This document shows, piece after piece, positions 9,623-19,514 of a stretch of 64,000 nucleotides of DNA (positions are counted from its first letter, which is position 1; each line of letters starts with the position of its first letter). The notes beneath the pieces were generated by a model. The model was not told the DNA's origin, made no database searches, and worked only from the letters and a program-made list of their open reading frames with translations. This DNA comes from Leishmania martiniquensis. Its lineage: Eukaryota > Euglenozoa > Kinetoplastea > Trypanosomatida > Trypanosomatidae. The DNA lies in contig NC_090158.1 in the NCBI RefSeq assembly GCF_017916325.1, positions 692,501 through 756,500 of the forward strand. Reading direction: 5' to 3'. Position numbers and translations under genes: made by a program.

Positions 9623-10870
9623 AGCGCTGCACATGGCAGAGGCCAGGAGTTGGCCGCTTCGTGCCCATGCGCCTTCACACATCCAACTGAGAGGCCCTCC
9701 CGACCGCCGACCACCCCCATCCCCGCCGAAATGGGCCTGAGGGACTAGTTTCCATTGCTGCGTTGTGCCTGTGCTGCCGTCTCTCTCGTGTAAGCTCTTG
9801 CCCTGCCGACTCTCCTCACTCCTCACCCGCCGATGGATGTGCCCCCCCCGGGGGGGGGAGATGGGCGTGTGCACGCGAAGTCGGTAGTGTCCCGCTTGTG
9901 CTACCCACCCCGCCTCGCTGAGCGCCGAGGCAACTTCGACCCTCCGGGCGCCATGGGCGTTTGCATGACGCGAACCTTTTTTTTTTCGGGGGACGCGAGG
10001 GAAGCACTGCGCTGCGCCGGACCCCCCTCTCACTCGTCTCCCCTTCTTAGACCTGCGCATGTCCATCTGCGGCACTCTGTGTAGGATCCAATCATCTTTC
10101 ATCATGCTCCGTCCTCCCTCTAGTCATCGCTGTCGCTGCTGCATCCTCTCGTCTTTCCCGTTCCCGTTCCCCTCCCTCGCACGATGCGCCTCCGCCACTG
10201 ACGCTGGCCTTTGCGATTGCCCTCGTGATTTGTGCCTCGACATTGCCCCTGCCCTCCCTCTCGCGACGCGCTCCCTCACCCAGGTGTGCTTTCTGTTCGC
10301 TTCTCTTGCTTAAAAGTCCACAGCACGTGTACGCCCGAGCGCATCTGCCTACAGGCGCACAGACACGCGCTCGCAAAGTTTTTTTCCCACCCTGACACCC
10401 GCGCCATCCACGACACCCGTGGACGCCTCGTGCTCAGCTCTGTTCTCTCCTCGCTGCCCATTTCGCTGCTGTTGCTGCCGTCCGCGGTCATTTATTCCTC
10501 CCCTCCCCCCTCAGCCTCCTCCCCCCTCCACACACACTCCACGCACGGAGCTTTCGAGGCCGCTGATACCCCTTCGCGCTTGCTACTATGTGAGGTGCAG
10601 TCGACCGAGTTCTCGACACTACACACCTTCTACGCTGCTGCTGCTGATCACCCCTTCTCCCTCCCTCCCTCTCTCTTTCTCGCGAATCACCATTTCTGCC
10701 ACCCAGTGGTGGAGACCCCTCGCGGCAGAGCTTCCGTTGCACGCCCATACATCCCGCAGCTTTGGCGCCTCGGTCGCTCGCGAAGTCAACTACCGCTCAC
10801 GGAGTCTGTTGTGCTGTGGACCACGTGAGCGTGCGGACGCGCGCCCAAACAGGGAGAGTGGGCGCCGGAG
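9623..10870. other. Spacer with C8G9 palindrome
   Basis: Holds a C8 run abutting a G9 run (9842-9858), a T8 run near 9979, and pyrimidine tracts 10130-10180, 10440-10540 and 10650-10685. No gene is seen. Confidence 0.55.
10705..10706 (+). promoter_or_regulatory. Candidate trans-splice acceptor AG
   Basis: First AG after the strong C/T tract 10650-10685 and TTTCTGCCACCC. It would leave a leader of about 164 nt before the RING gene ATG. Confidence 0.5.
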
Positions 10871-12085
10871 ATGCCAAAGAGAGGCCGAGCCACCTCAACC
10901 AACGCGTCATACGCCGCTGAGAACGGCGCTGTAGAGGTAAGTGACGCGGGCAGCCGAACCACGCAGCCGATCAGCGTGGAGGAGATGACGGAGTCTCCTC
11001 TGGATCCTGTGCTGGAGCAGCAGCTGGACGCGCTGGAGGTGGATGAGGACTTTCGCGAATCGATCCGCGCCATGACGCCCAACACGCGCAGAGATGTCCT
11101 CAACGACATTATCCGCCATCAGCAACACACTGAGATTGAAGAGAACCTGATGCGAGGCTTCACTGCAGGCGGCATTGGCAGCGCTGGGCCCCTCTTTACC
11201 TTTGGCGCGGGTATGCCGCCTGGCATGCATCAGGTGCACATGATGGGGGGCCCTCGGGCGCATAATGACACTGAAGACTACACGGACATGACCGGCGACG
11301 CTGAGGAGGATGAGGAGGAGGGCGAAGTGCGCCGCTCCCATAGACGTGCGGTGATCGAAGAGGACGAGGAGGCTGACACGGGGTTCGCCGTTGAGATGCC
11401 GCCATTTTTGTTCCATGGCATGCCAATGGGCTTCGACGACAGCACCGGAGCGCCGCGCGTACAGCGCCCCGGTGGCCGTCCGCCGCAGCAGGTGGGCGCG
11501 CCGCCGACCGTTCTCGACATTCTGCGACTCATTGCCGGACACAACGCGCCGCAGGCGCGCGGTGGCGGCGATGGTGGTGATGGTGTTCAGCGCCGGAGCC
11601 GCGGCTCCGGCCAGCGCACCGCCTTTGAGGAGGGCATGATGAACCTCCACAACCTCATTGGCGTGCTGCAGCAAGCGAATGTGATGCAGTCGATGGGCCT
11701 CGATCATGACATTGACGATATGACCTACGAGGAGCTGCTGGAGCTGGAGGAGCGCATTGGAAGCGTCAGCAAAGGCGTTCCACCGGGCTTGCTCGACGGC
11801 TGCACCATGCCGATGCGAAGTACATCGGGCGAGGCCGGCACGTGTGCCATCTGCCAAGAGGAATTGAGCGTCACCGCCACGGCCACGGCTGGCGCCGCGC
11901 TGACCGCTACGTCGCCCAGCAGCACAGATAAGGTGTGCGTGAAGCTGCTGAACTGCCCGCATGCGTTTCACAAGCCGTGCATCCACCAGTGGCTTACGCA
12001 GAATAAAACGTGCCCCATTTGTAAAGTCGAGGTGCTGCCGAAGTCGGCGGCCTCCTCCTCGTCGCCGCCCTCAGCCCCCTCGTAG
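10871..12085 (+). CDS. RING-H2 E3 ubiquitin ligase, BIG BROTHER-like
   Basis: 404 aa, a probable E3 that recruits ubiquitin-loaded E2. A C-terminal RING-H2 has all eight ligands: C325, C328, C362, H364, H367, C370, C381, C384. An Ala/Thr-rich loop of about 33 residues separates C328 from C362. Just upstream, residues 284-304 (MTYEELLELEERIGSVSKGV) match the segment preceding the RING in plant BIG BROTHER-type ligases. The middle is low complexity: an acidic stretch about 139-150, Gly/Arg-rich 225-245, and Met/His/Gly-rich 110-130. There is no TM segment. The C-terminus is a short Ser/Pro tail. Ligase activity is strongly suggested by intact ligands; the substrate is unknown. Confidence 0.85.
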   Translation: MPKRGRATSTNASYAAENGAVEVSDAGSRTTQPISVEEMTESPLDPVLEQQLDALEVDEDFRESIRAMTPNTRRDVLNDIIRHQQHTEIEENLMRGFTAGGIGSAGPLFTFGAGMPPGMHQVHMMGGPRAHNDTEDYTDMTGDAEEDEEEGEVRRSHRRAVIEEDEEADTGFAVEMPPFLFHGMPMGFDDSTGAPRVQRPGGRPPQQVGAPPTVLDILRLIAGHNAPQARGGGDGGDGVQRRSRGSGQRTAFEEGMMNLHNLIGVLQQANVMQSMGLDHDIDDMTYEELLELEERIGSVSKGVPPGLLDGCTMPMRSTSGEAGTCAICQEELSVTATATAGAALTATSPSSTDKVCVKLLNCPHAFHKPCIHQWLTQNKTCPICKVEVLPKSAASSSSPPSAPS

Positions 12086-12791
12086 TGAAGGGGTGGCGCT
12101 GTGGCGGTGGACATGGCGCTGGGGCAAACGTTTGGGGCGATGAGATACACAGATATAAGAGGAGGGGGGACGTTGAACTGCCTCCTCGATGTCGAAGCGT
12201 TGTCCCCATCAGCCTCAGTCCGCGCTCGCATGTGAGCAGCCAAGCCAGAGAGGAGAAGAGCGCGCGCGCGTGTGTGTTGGGGGGGCGCGCGCAATACGTG
12301 CCATGCCGTTTCGACACTGTGGAGCGCCCAGTTGCACTGCCTTTTTCTTTGGGGTCTATTAGAGAAGTTTTGGGGGCACCTGTAATACATGTTAGCCGCC
12401 AGTTTTGCGCTTCACTGCCAGTGGGCACTGCCCAGAGTACGGGGACACCTCTCTCTTTCGCCTTCCCCCTCTCTGCGTCTCTCGAGCTGCGGCGTATCTC
12501 GTAGTGCCCCTGAGGCGCGGTGCCATCGAAATGGCGGAGCCGCATGCCGCGGTGTCCCACTTGGTGGGGGCTCCTCTGCCTGTAACATTTGAGCGCAGAC
12601 TCGCACGAGTGCGCGCATGCACAGGGGGTGTGTGGAGGACACGAACGACTGACGCGTCGATGCACCCGTGCGCGCCTCTGCGAACCCCTCTTCCCCACCT
12701 CTCCTTTTTGCTTTGGCTTGCCGCCTCATAGAGCCCCATCGCCGAGGGCGCCCTAACACTTTCACCACACACACACACGAGGGGGGTGACG
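12086..12791. other. Spacer, no gene
   Basis: 3' UTR with GCGCGCG and GGGGGG runs (about 12258-12290), then a pyrimidine tract 12679-12725. A short (CA)n lies just before the SNARE start. Confidence 0.55.
12730..12731 (+). promoter_or_regulatory. Candidate trans-splice acceptor AG
   Basis: AG ends a C/T-rich tract (GCTTGCCGCCTCATAG) 61 nt before the ATG of the first Vti1-like gene. Confidence 0.55.
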
Positions 12792-13544
12792 ATGTCCGGT
12801 CTCTTCAACTGCTACGAGGAGGACTTCAACGACACTGTGCGGGGCCTCCGCGAAGGGTGCTCTAAGCTTCAGGCAAGCATTGACGCACAGGCCGCTCATG
12901 ACGAGGACCCGACGCGCATTTACCACCCGCCTCCCGCTACCGGCCCCCTCAGCCGGACACAGCAGCTGCACGTGGTGCAGCAGGGTCTTTCTCACGCGAA
13001 GGACCTGCTCACTAGTATGATGTATGAGATGACCGATGCTTCGCCCCCAGAGCGAGCAGTGATGAAGGAGAAGGCAGAGGCGTTTCGCAAGACCTGCAAC
13101 GCTCTGGATGGTGTGGTGGCGCAGCTGCGACAGTCGTGCAATGCAGCAGACAGGGCAGACCTCCTTCGGTTCGGTGCCTCCGCTGCTGCCGGCGACGCAG
13201 GCGACGTCTTTATGACGGAGGCGGATGCCAAAACGCAGTCGCACCGACTCTTGGCCCTTCAGACGACTGAGAGGCTCCAGGGCGGCACGAATACTCTGCG
13301 CAAGGCGGAGGCATACCTCTCGCAAACAAATACTCTCGGCAGCGAGTCCCTCAACACGCTCCGCATGCAGACCGAGCAGATTGCACATGTTCACGAAATC
13401 ACCAACGATGTGGACGCCGAAATATCCCGATCGCGGGTACTCATCAACCAGATGCACCGCACTGCCATCAAGCACAAGCTGTGGCTCGTAGCCATCATCC
13501 TCTTGCTGTTCACCCTCATCTTCCTCTTCTTGTACCTCCGCTGA
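12792..13544 (+). CDS. Vti1-like Qb-SNARE, copy A
   Basis: 250 aa tail-anchored SNARE for fusion in the Golgi/endosomal pathway. Residues 1-125 form an N-terminal helical bundle like Vti1. The SNARE helix is about 155-225, with Q193 in the position of the ionic 0-layer glutamine (LNTLRMQTEQI). Residues 231-249 are a C-terminal TM anchor ending at the stop with no luminal tail. A conserved PPPATGPLSRTQ segment (47-58) is shared with the next gene. The ATG is at 12792; the GTG six bases upstream is not used because the ATG follows the splice site. Next to it lies a diverged tandem paralogue, so the pair arose by duplication. Confidence 0.85.
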   Translation: MSGLFNCYEEDFNDTVRGLREGCSKLQASIDAQAAHDEDPTRIYHPPPATGPLSRTQQLHVVQQGLSHAKDLLTSMMYEMTDASPPERAVMKEKAEAFRKTCNALDGVVAQLRQSCNAADRADLLRFGASAAAGDAGDVFMTEADAKTQSHRLLALQTTERLQGGTNTLRKAEAYLSQTNTLGSESLNTLRMQTEQIAHVHEITNDVDAEISRSRVLINQMHRTAIKHKLWLVAIILLLFTLIFLFLYLR

Positions 13545-14665
13545 TGGAGTAAGTGAGGGCGCGCGTGAGGGGGGCGTGCGAATTGTGCCTGCGTGTGCGT
13601 CTATCTCAAATCACCCTTCTATTCCCTTCGTGTAAGGTGTATTCGTGCCGGGCGCCGCCGCACACGCCCTTTCGTGATTTCCACGCCGCCTTTCGTGGAT
13701 CTCTCAATCTGCTTGTGTACTCTCCATCTTTCAGCAACGTTTTGCCGGCTCTCGTAGCACGCTGGTGCACTGCGCACGGCAGCGGCCCCACGCCGACAGC
13801 GCGCCTGCCGCAGCTAAGTCTGAGGCGTTGATGGCGGAGGTAAAGGGAGTGAGCTGCAGGGACGGCGGGGGAGAATCTGGACGGACCGCAACGCTGAGAG
13901 AATGTGTACGCGCGTATCGCGCCAAAAGCTTTGTGTGGGTCTGCTTCTGGTGCGGCGCGTTGCGCTGCTGAACTCACCACCCACGCGCGTCCCGCCTCAA
14001 GAACGGATGCAGAGCAGCAGCCGTCGAAGCAGCCGAGAACCCGATCCCTGCACTAACCCTTTCCACGCCTCCCTCCTACCTTAGCTGATGCAACGCGGGC
14101 TATAGAGTGGGGAGGGGGATGCACATTTACCTTCCCAGAAGCGCTGCGGATATAGCGCCAGAAGTGAGCGAGTGAATTATTGGCGTGTGTAGATGAAAGA
14201 ACGTAGAAGTTGGCGCCCTCTCAGCGCCTTCATCCCCCTCTTCCTTCACCGCCGTTTTATCCACCACTTTCGCGCCATCTGCGCATCTCCATGCGGGCTC
14301 GTCTTAGCACTCGTTCACAGCCCCTCTCTCCCCCCGACACACACACTCGCTCTCTCACAACGCCTTTCTTCACCCTTGCCCTTCTACTTGTTTCCCTTTC
14401 TTGTGCCTGCACCCCCCTCACTCCTGCGCCCTCTGCTACACATTCGTCTCCGTCTCCCGCCACATTCAGCCACCATTATCCTCTCTCCCCTGGCACTCTG
14501 TGCGCGTGCTCTACAGCGACCTGCCTTGCCGCTGGAACTTCTGTAGCGGATATATCTAACCGGACCCTCCCCCCTCTTGCTCTCTCTTACAGATACACAC
14601 ACACACGTGAACACATTTGTTTGCTCCGAAGCCCCTCTCCGCACTCAACGCACCCTTGGCAGGCC
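13545..14665. other. Spacer between SNARE paralogues
   Basis: 3' UTR of copy A, then long C/T tracts from 14220 to 14590. The frame of copy B stays open back to 14210 only because the tract lacks stops. Confidence 0.6.
14591..14592 (+). promoter_or_regulatory. Candidate trans-splice acceptor AG
   Basis: Follows GCTCTCTCTTACAG at the end of a dense pyrimidine tract. It lies inside the upstream open frame and so sets the start of copy B at the first downstream ATG, 14666. Confidence 0.65.
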
Positions 14666-15496
14666 ATGACGGCGTTGCTGCAATCATACGAGGAGGAGTA
14701 CCGCGACGGTGTGCGTGTCATTCGAGATGAATCTGAGGCGCTTCGACAGCTGTGCGATTGTAAGGCCTCCGGCTATAAGGCACCCCCTGCCACAGGCCCT
14801 GGAAGCCGCGTGCAGCGTGGTGCTCGCTTGACGACTGTTTTGGCGCAGGTGCGTGAGCTCGTGAACAGCATGGAGCATGAGGCCAACGAGCTCCCCGCGG
14901 CGCACCGGCAGACCGCAAAAGAGCGCATCGCTGAGTACCGCGCGAACCTGCGCGCGTTGGAGGAGGGCATCATGCGCCTCAAGGCAGACGCCAGCGCTGC
15001 TGACCGACTCGATTTACTTGGCGACACCGAAAGGAGTAAAGAGGCCTCGGGCGGTGCTCCCGGAAAGAAGGCTCCCGACTGCCTCGATCATGCCACCAAG
15101 GCGCACCGCATGACCATGCTGGAGAATACGGCGAAGGTCAAGGACGCCTCTGTCAAGCTGCAGCAGGCAGAGCGCCTCTTGAATGACACGGAGACGGTGG
15201 GCAACGAGGCGCTCACGAGCCTCCGCTACCAGACGGAGACGATGCAGCACATTCAGGGAACGACCATCGCCGTAGACGAGGAGGTGTCGGACGCGCGCAA
15301 GATCATTAGCGGCATGCAAAGAATGATGGTGAAGCACAAAATTATTTTATTAGCTATCATCGCCTTTCTTCTCTTCCTCATCTGTGTGGCTCTTTACGTT
15401 AGCGCCACGAAGAATCGCCGCAATTCCTCTTCGCCCCAATCGACAGAGGCCTCTGGCGAGCCCATCACATCCGCGGCGCCTTCGCTGCTGTGGTAG
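14666..15496 (+). CDS. Vti1-like Qb-SNARE, copy B, with luminal tail
   Basis: 276 aa. Same layout as copy A: N-terminal helices, shared PPATGPGSRVQ segment at 40-50, a SNARE helix about 150-222 with Q189 at the 0-layer (LTSLRYQTETM), and a TM segment 226-245. Unlike copy A it carries about 30 residues after the TM segment (SATKNRRNSSSPQS onward), Ser/Pro-rich, which would face the lumen. That is unusual for a tail-anchored SNARE. The two copies agree in order and in the ADRxDLL motif but differ widely elsewhere, so the duplication is old and roles may have split between compartments. Confidence 0.85.
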   Translation: MTALLQSYEEEYRDGVRVIRDESEALRQLCDCKASGYKAPPATGPGSRVQRGARLTTVLAQVRELVNSMEHEANELPAAHRQTAKERIAEYRANLRALEEGIMRLKADASAADRLDLLGDTERSKEASGGAPGKKAPDCLDHATKAHRMTMLENTAKVKDASVKLQQAERLLNDTETVGNEALTSLRYQTETMQHIQGTTIAVDEEVSDARKIISGMQRMMVKHKIILLAIIAFLLFLICVALYVSATKNRRNSSSPQSTEASGEPITSAAPSLLW

Positions 15497-16919
15497 CTCA
15501 GCTATCTGATGCGTTACACGAATGAGGTGGAGCCGCCGCTTCCAAGGCGAGAGGTGGAGGCGAGTAGAGGCGAAGAGGTGAATGCGTGCCGGCCAGAGAC
15601 GGCGTCATCGGTGCACGCGCGTCTGCGTATAACCCACGTGTGTGGCGCTGTCGTGTGTGGCCTCTCTATGCGTCTCTTTCCTTCGCCCCTTTCCCCTCTC
15701 GTAGTCGCCGTATTGCTCTCTCGTCCGCTTCCGTGTGTGAATGCGCGCTCGGTGAGTGAGCACGCTTGTGCCGGTGCGTGCGAGTGCGCATATGTGCTTT
15801 GATGCTGTCAGTGCTGTCGAGGATGCCTTCTCACTAAAGGGCCTTCGGTGCCGTGGATGTCGCCTTCCCCCCTCTTTCCGGCAGCTCTCTCTTGCGCCGC
15901 GTCGTGCGCACCCTCTTCTCTGCGTGTGGCTGCGTGGGTGGTGGTGGGGGACGTGTGACCCTTAGGACTCTGCAAAGCCGGAAGCGGTGAAGAGCGTTTC
16001 TATGCACTCATGCGTGTGGTGTGTGTTGTATGCGTTCCGCACCTTCCCTCCCGCACCTCCTCTCTCACCAGCCAGGTAGACAAGCGCGTACCCGACGACA
16101 GAGGGAGACACACGTGCACACGCTCACGCCGAGTGCACAGCCGCCCCGTGGATGTACCGCGACGTCAACACGCCTTCTCACTGGCAACGATACAGCCTGT
16201 GGCGGTGGCGAGGCTGAGAGGCTTCGCCAACGCCCCTCTTCTCTACCCCGCCCGATGCTTGCCACTTGAGCTCCACCCACGCCTACCGGCTCGCTCCTCT
16301 CTCTCCCTTCATGCAGGCGGCGTACTGCTTGCTTACCCCAAATCCTCTGTTCTTCATGCCTCTGCATCTCTGCACGGTGCTCTCATCCGCTCCCTTACGC
16401 AGTGCGCGCAAGCAGAATTGACGGCGGCTCTTCTCACAGACGCCTGCAGCTGCTCTTCGATTCTTCTTGTGGTGTCGGCTCGCCACCGCCTTCACCACAA
16501 TCTATCCCTTTTATTTCTCAACCCCTCAGCGTGGGCGCCCGCACTCATCGTCACTTTCACCAACACACATGGTAACACACACACACACAGACACACATTC
16601 ACAGACACACACACACACACACAGACGGGTTCACTCCTTCGTAGAACGCTCCGCGGCGCTGCTTCAGAGGGCGACTAAACTGAAAAGTGTTGCGGCGTTT
16701 CGAAACTCACGTAAGCAAACAAAAGAGGGAGGACAAGAGAGGACGGGGGGGCCAAGCCAGCCGTGTGTGTGCGCGCGTGCAGGCAGCTCGCTTATCTCAC
16801 GCAACTTCCTCCCCACCTCCTAGCTCGCTCGCTCTCCCTCTGCTGGCGTGTGAACTGCCACCCTCCCCCTCCCCCACACGTACGCACACACACGCTAGCT
16901 GCTACAGGCACCGTTCCGC
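15497..16919. other. Spacer, no gene
   Basis: Mixed-composition 3' UTR (15500-15660), C/T tracts 15660-15720, 16040-16070 and 16240-16310, a CA repeat, and a tract 16840-16875. AGs at 16897-16898 and 16906-16907 are candidate acceptors for the BRCT gene. Confidence 0.55.
16575..16624. repeat. CA microsatellite
   Basis: Interrupted (CA)n/(AC)n array of about 50 nt in the spacer before the BRCT gene. Confidence 0.85.
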
Positions 16920-19514
16920 ATGTCGCGCGCCCTCCCCTCGGCATTTCAGGATGTGATCCCGCCAGCCTGTGGTGATGGGAGAGCTCATCGCAGGGATTCA
17001 TCGAGGCAGCAGGCCAGGATGCTCTTCACGCTGCACCAACACCTGCTGCAGCACCAGAAGGCAGCGCATCAAGCCTTCGCATCCTTGGACCAGGCCTGCT
17101 GCTCCTTGGCTGCCTCCTTGGCGGTGCCGTCTGAGCATGACGTGGGCGGCGGTGCGACACTGAAAGCACCATTGCAGGCAGCACCGCCAGCATCGGCGGT
17201 GCCGTCCATCGCGCATAGATTCGCCCAACTACTGCGGCGTGTGGAGGTGCTACACCAGTTTCTCTTCACAAACCTATACGTGCATCAGCGCGAGAGCATC
17301 CTGCGTCTTGTGGCGGACGTGGAACGGTGTGTCGCTGGCGACGCTTCAGCCGCCTCGTCTTTGGCGATCGCTTGCTCAACGATGTCGACTGAAATGTGCA
17401 ACAGCAGCTGCGCGGACGAGGGGCAACGGGAGCTGCGCCGACAAATTACTCAGCTCCGTTACCAGCTCGCGCGGCCTGCCCAAGCTCCTGCGAGTGGCTG
17501 CATTTCCACGCACATCGACGGTGCCATCAGTGATCTGCTGGCTCGGGCGCCGACGGCGGTGCCGCCCTCTTCCGCTTGCTCTTCTCTGCCGCACGAGAGC
17601 GTCCATCCTGGCCCCTTGTCGGCAACACCATGGACTGTATCGCACGCCACCAGCTCTCCTCCTGCACAGGCAGGGGTGGCGGCGTCTCAGATGCGAGTGG
17701 CCTCACGCCAGAACACACACCGACTTCGACTCTTCGCGCTGTCCTCGGCGTTTCAGGAGTACGGCGTCACCGGCCAGCACGAACTCGCTGCCGTCCTGCA
17801 CGCGGTGCAGCGACGCTTTCACGTTCACGCTGTGCTGCTCGGGCGCACGGCAAGTCGGGAGACAGAGGTGGATGTTGCCGTGCGTCTCGGTTGCTTGTGC
17901 TTGGTCGTGCCGCATCGCAGCCTCGGCAGCTTCCCTGGCCACCCTGGCCTAGTCGTCACCAGCGATCGAGCCGTTCTCGCCCACATGGAGAGTCGGGCCA
18001 ACGGCGAGAGCTTCACGCACGCCGCCATGCCCCCCGCTGCGGGTGAATTGCCGGTGGGGTGCGATGTGCACGTGGACGAGGATTTGGCGGGCATGACAGA
18101 CGGTGGCGGCGAAAGCTCCTCTGCTCTCGAGGAGCTCTTCCAGACGCTCGAAGTGGATTTCCCCCTCTCGGCCACTGCCGAGTCTGTTTGGCCGCCGCCG
18201 CTCTCCACCGCTGCAGTAAGGTGTGACGCTCAGGGCAGCGAAGCTCTTATCGTTGAGCGGTCCGCGCTGCGTCGAGACGGGCGCCACGCTCCGGGCCAAT
18301 GGAAGCGCCATCGCTCTGGCGGCGCTGTAGACTCGCCTGCACACTCCGCATCTACATCAGGGCGTGAGTGTGTTGTCGTGCCACCGCGAGAATGCGATGC
18401 TCACTCCCATACGGAAGCGAACTTCCCTAATTCATCTTCGCGCGCTGGCACTTTAGGTGCCACACGCTTGCAAGCAGGTGCAGTTGCCTGTGCGATGGGC
18501 CCAGTGCAGGTATACGATGCTGCCGCAGCAGACGCAGACGTCATCATACCCTCGCAGCTGACCGTCGAGTCGCAGCACGTGGGCATCTCGCAGAACCTGT
18601 CGTCTTCACGCTTCTCGGCTACCCCATCCGGCTCTGCGCCCGTGACGCCAGCGCTTTGCCCGCACAACGACGTCTCGAGGGCCGACGATGCCGCCTCCCC
18701 GGCATCGGTTGCTGAAGCGAGTGCACCGCAGCCGCTTGTCTTCCAGATCAGCAACTCTGTCAAGTACCTGAAGGCGCAGCTGGTGGAGGCTATTGGACAG
18801 TTAGGCGGGGTGGTGGACCAGAGCTCCGGCTACAGCCGGAGGTGCCGCTATCTTGTGGTGGCGGAAGGCATTACAGAGAGGACAGAGAAGTACCTTGGTG
18901 CCTGCGCTGCGGCCGCGTACATCGTGCCACCCCGCTTCGTCTTCGACTCGCAGCGTCGGGGCTATTGGCTAGCGAACCGCGTTCAGGAGTACGACATGAG
19001 TCCTCAGCGCGCTATCGCACACGCTCCGCATGCTGTTCCCATCTTCAGCAACTGGCGTGTTGTCCTCATTACTTGCCGCACTGCCGCAGCGCGGGGCGTT
19101 CTTGCGGCGTTGCTGGCGGGCGGCTGCTCGAAGGCCATCGCCTTTGTGGTGGACCTCACGGCAGAACCGCCGCTGGATCCCGGCGCGCACGCACGCGTCT
19201 ACGATGAGACCTGCGCGACCGCCGAGGGTGTTGTGGAGGGCGTGCCCCCGTCGAGCATGATCGCTGAACAGACGCTGCGGTCAGCGACGCACATCCTTGT
19301 CGAGTGCAGCAGCGTCACTGCTCAGGGATTCTTCCAGATGCCCGATTGGATTCCGGCGTGCGTGCGCCAGCCCGAGTGTCAGCCCCGCATCTTCACGCTG
19401 GAGCTGCTTTACTTTTGCCTATGTGCCCATCCAGAGCGTGTCTTTGACGCGGAGGGACGGCTAAGCGAGGTAGAAGCCCTCACCCCCGCTTGCCGAGTGG
19501 AGCCTTGTGGATGA
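16920..19514 (+). CDS. BRCT-domain protein, probable DNA-damage or chromosome factor
   Basis: 864 aa. Two C-terminal BRCT-like units: residues about 606-690 (strand LVFQISNSV, helix LKAQLVEAIGQLGG, strand CRYLVVA, later YIVPPRFVFDSQRRGYW with the conserved Trp) and about 704-850 (NWRVVLITC, then THILVECS and IFTLELLYFCL). BRCT pairs bind phosphopeptides in DNA repair and checkpoint proteins such as TopBP1, MDC1 or PTIP. The N-terminal 340 residues are mostly helical with Cys and are not recognised. Residues 380-600 are Ser/Pro/Ala-rich and look disordered. No catalytic domain is visible, so a scaffold role is inferred. The ATG lies 13-22 nt after candidate splice AGs. Confidence 0.75.
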   Translation: MSRALPSAFQDVIPPACGDGRAHRRDSSRQQARMLFTLHQHLLQHQKAAHQAFASLDQACCSLAASLAVPSEHDVGGGATLKAPLQAAPPASAVPSIAHRFAQLLRRVEVLHQFLFTNLYVHQRESILRLVADVERCVAGDASAASSLAIACSTMSTEMCNSSCADEGQRELRRQITQLRYQLARPAQAPASGCISTHIDGAISDLLARAPTAVPPSSACSSLPHESVHPGPLSATPWTVSHATSSPPAQAGVAASQMRVASRQNTHRLRLFALSSAFQEYGVTGQHELAAVLHAVQRRFHVHAVLLGRTASRETEVDVAVRLGCLCLVVPHRSLGSFPGHPGLVVTSDRAVLAHMESRANGESFTHAAMPPAAGELPVGCDVHVDEDLAGMTDGGGESSSALEELFQTLEVDFPLSATAESVWPPPLSTAAVRCDAQGSEALIVERSALRRDGRHAPGQWKRHRSGGAVDSPAHSASTSGRECVVVPPRECDAHSHTEANFPNSSSRAGTLGATRLQAGAVACAMGPVQVYDAAAADADVIIPSQLTVESQHVGISQNLSSSRFSATPSGSAPVTPALCPHNDVSRADDAASPASVAEASAPQPLVFQISNSVKYLKAQLVEAIGQLGGVVDQSSGYSRRCRYLVVAEGITERTEKYLGACAAAAYIVPPRFVFDSQRRGYWLANRVQEYDMSPQRAIAHAPHAVPIFSNWRVVLITCRTAAARGVLAALLAGGCSKAIAFVVDLTAEPPLDPGAHARVYDETCATAEGVVEGVPPSSMIAEQTLRSATHILVECSSVTAQGFFQMPDWIPACVRQPECQPRIFTLELLYFCLCAHPERVFDAEGRLSEVEALTPACRVEPCG

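Noticed and set aside
10907..11986. 359-codon minus-strand frame opposite the RING gene
   Set aside because: Shadow of G/C-rich third positions; the RING ligands on the + strand are decisive.
12786..12791. GTG start two codons before the SNARE copy A ATG
   Set aside because: Eukaryotic nuclear gene; ATG at 12792 is the first in frame after the acceptor.
14210..14665. 152-codon upstream extension of SNARE copy B
   Set aside because: Encodes only Ser/Pro/Leu from C/T tract and contains the splice acceptor at 14591-14592.
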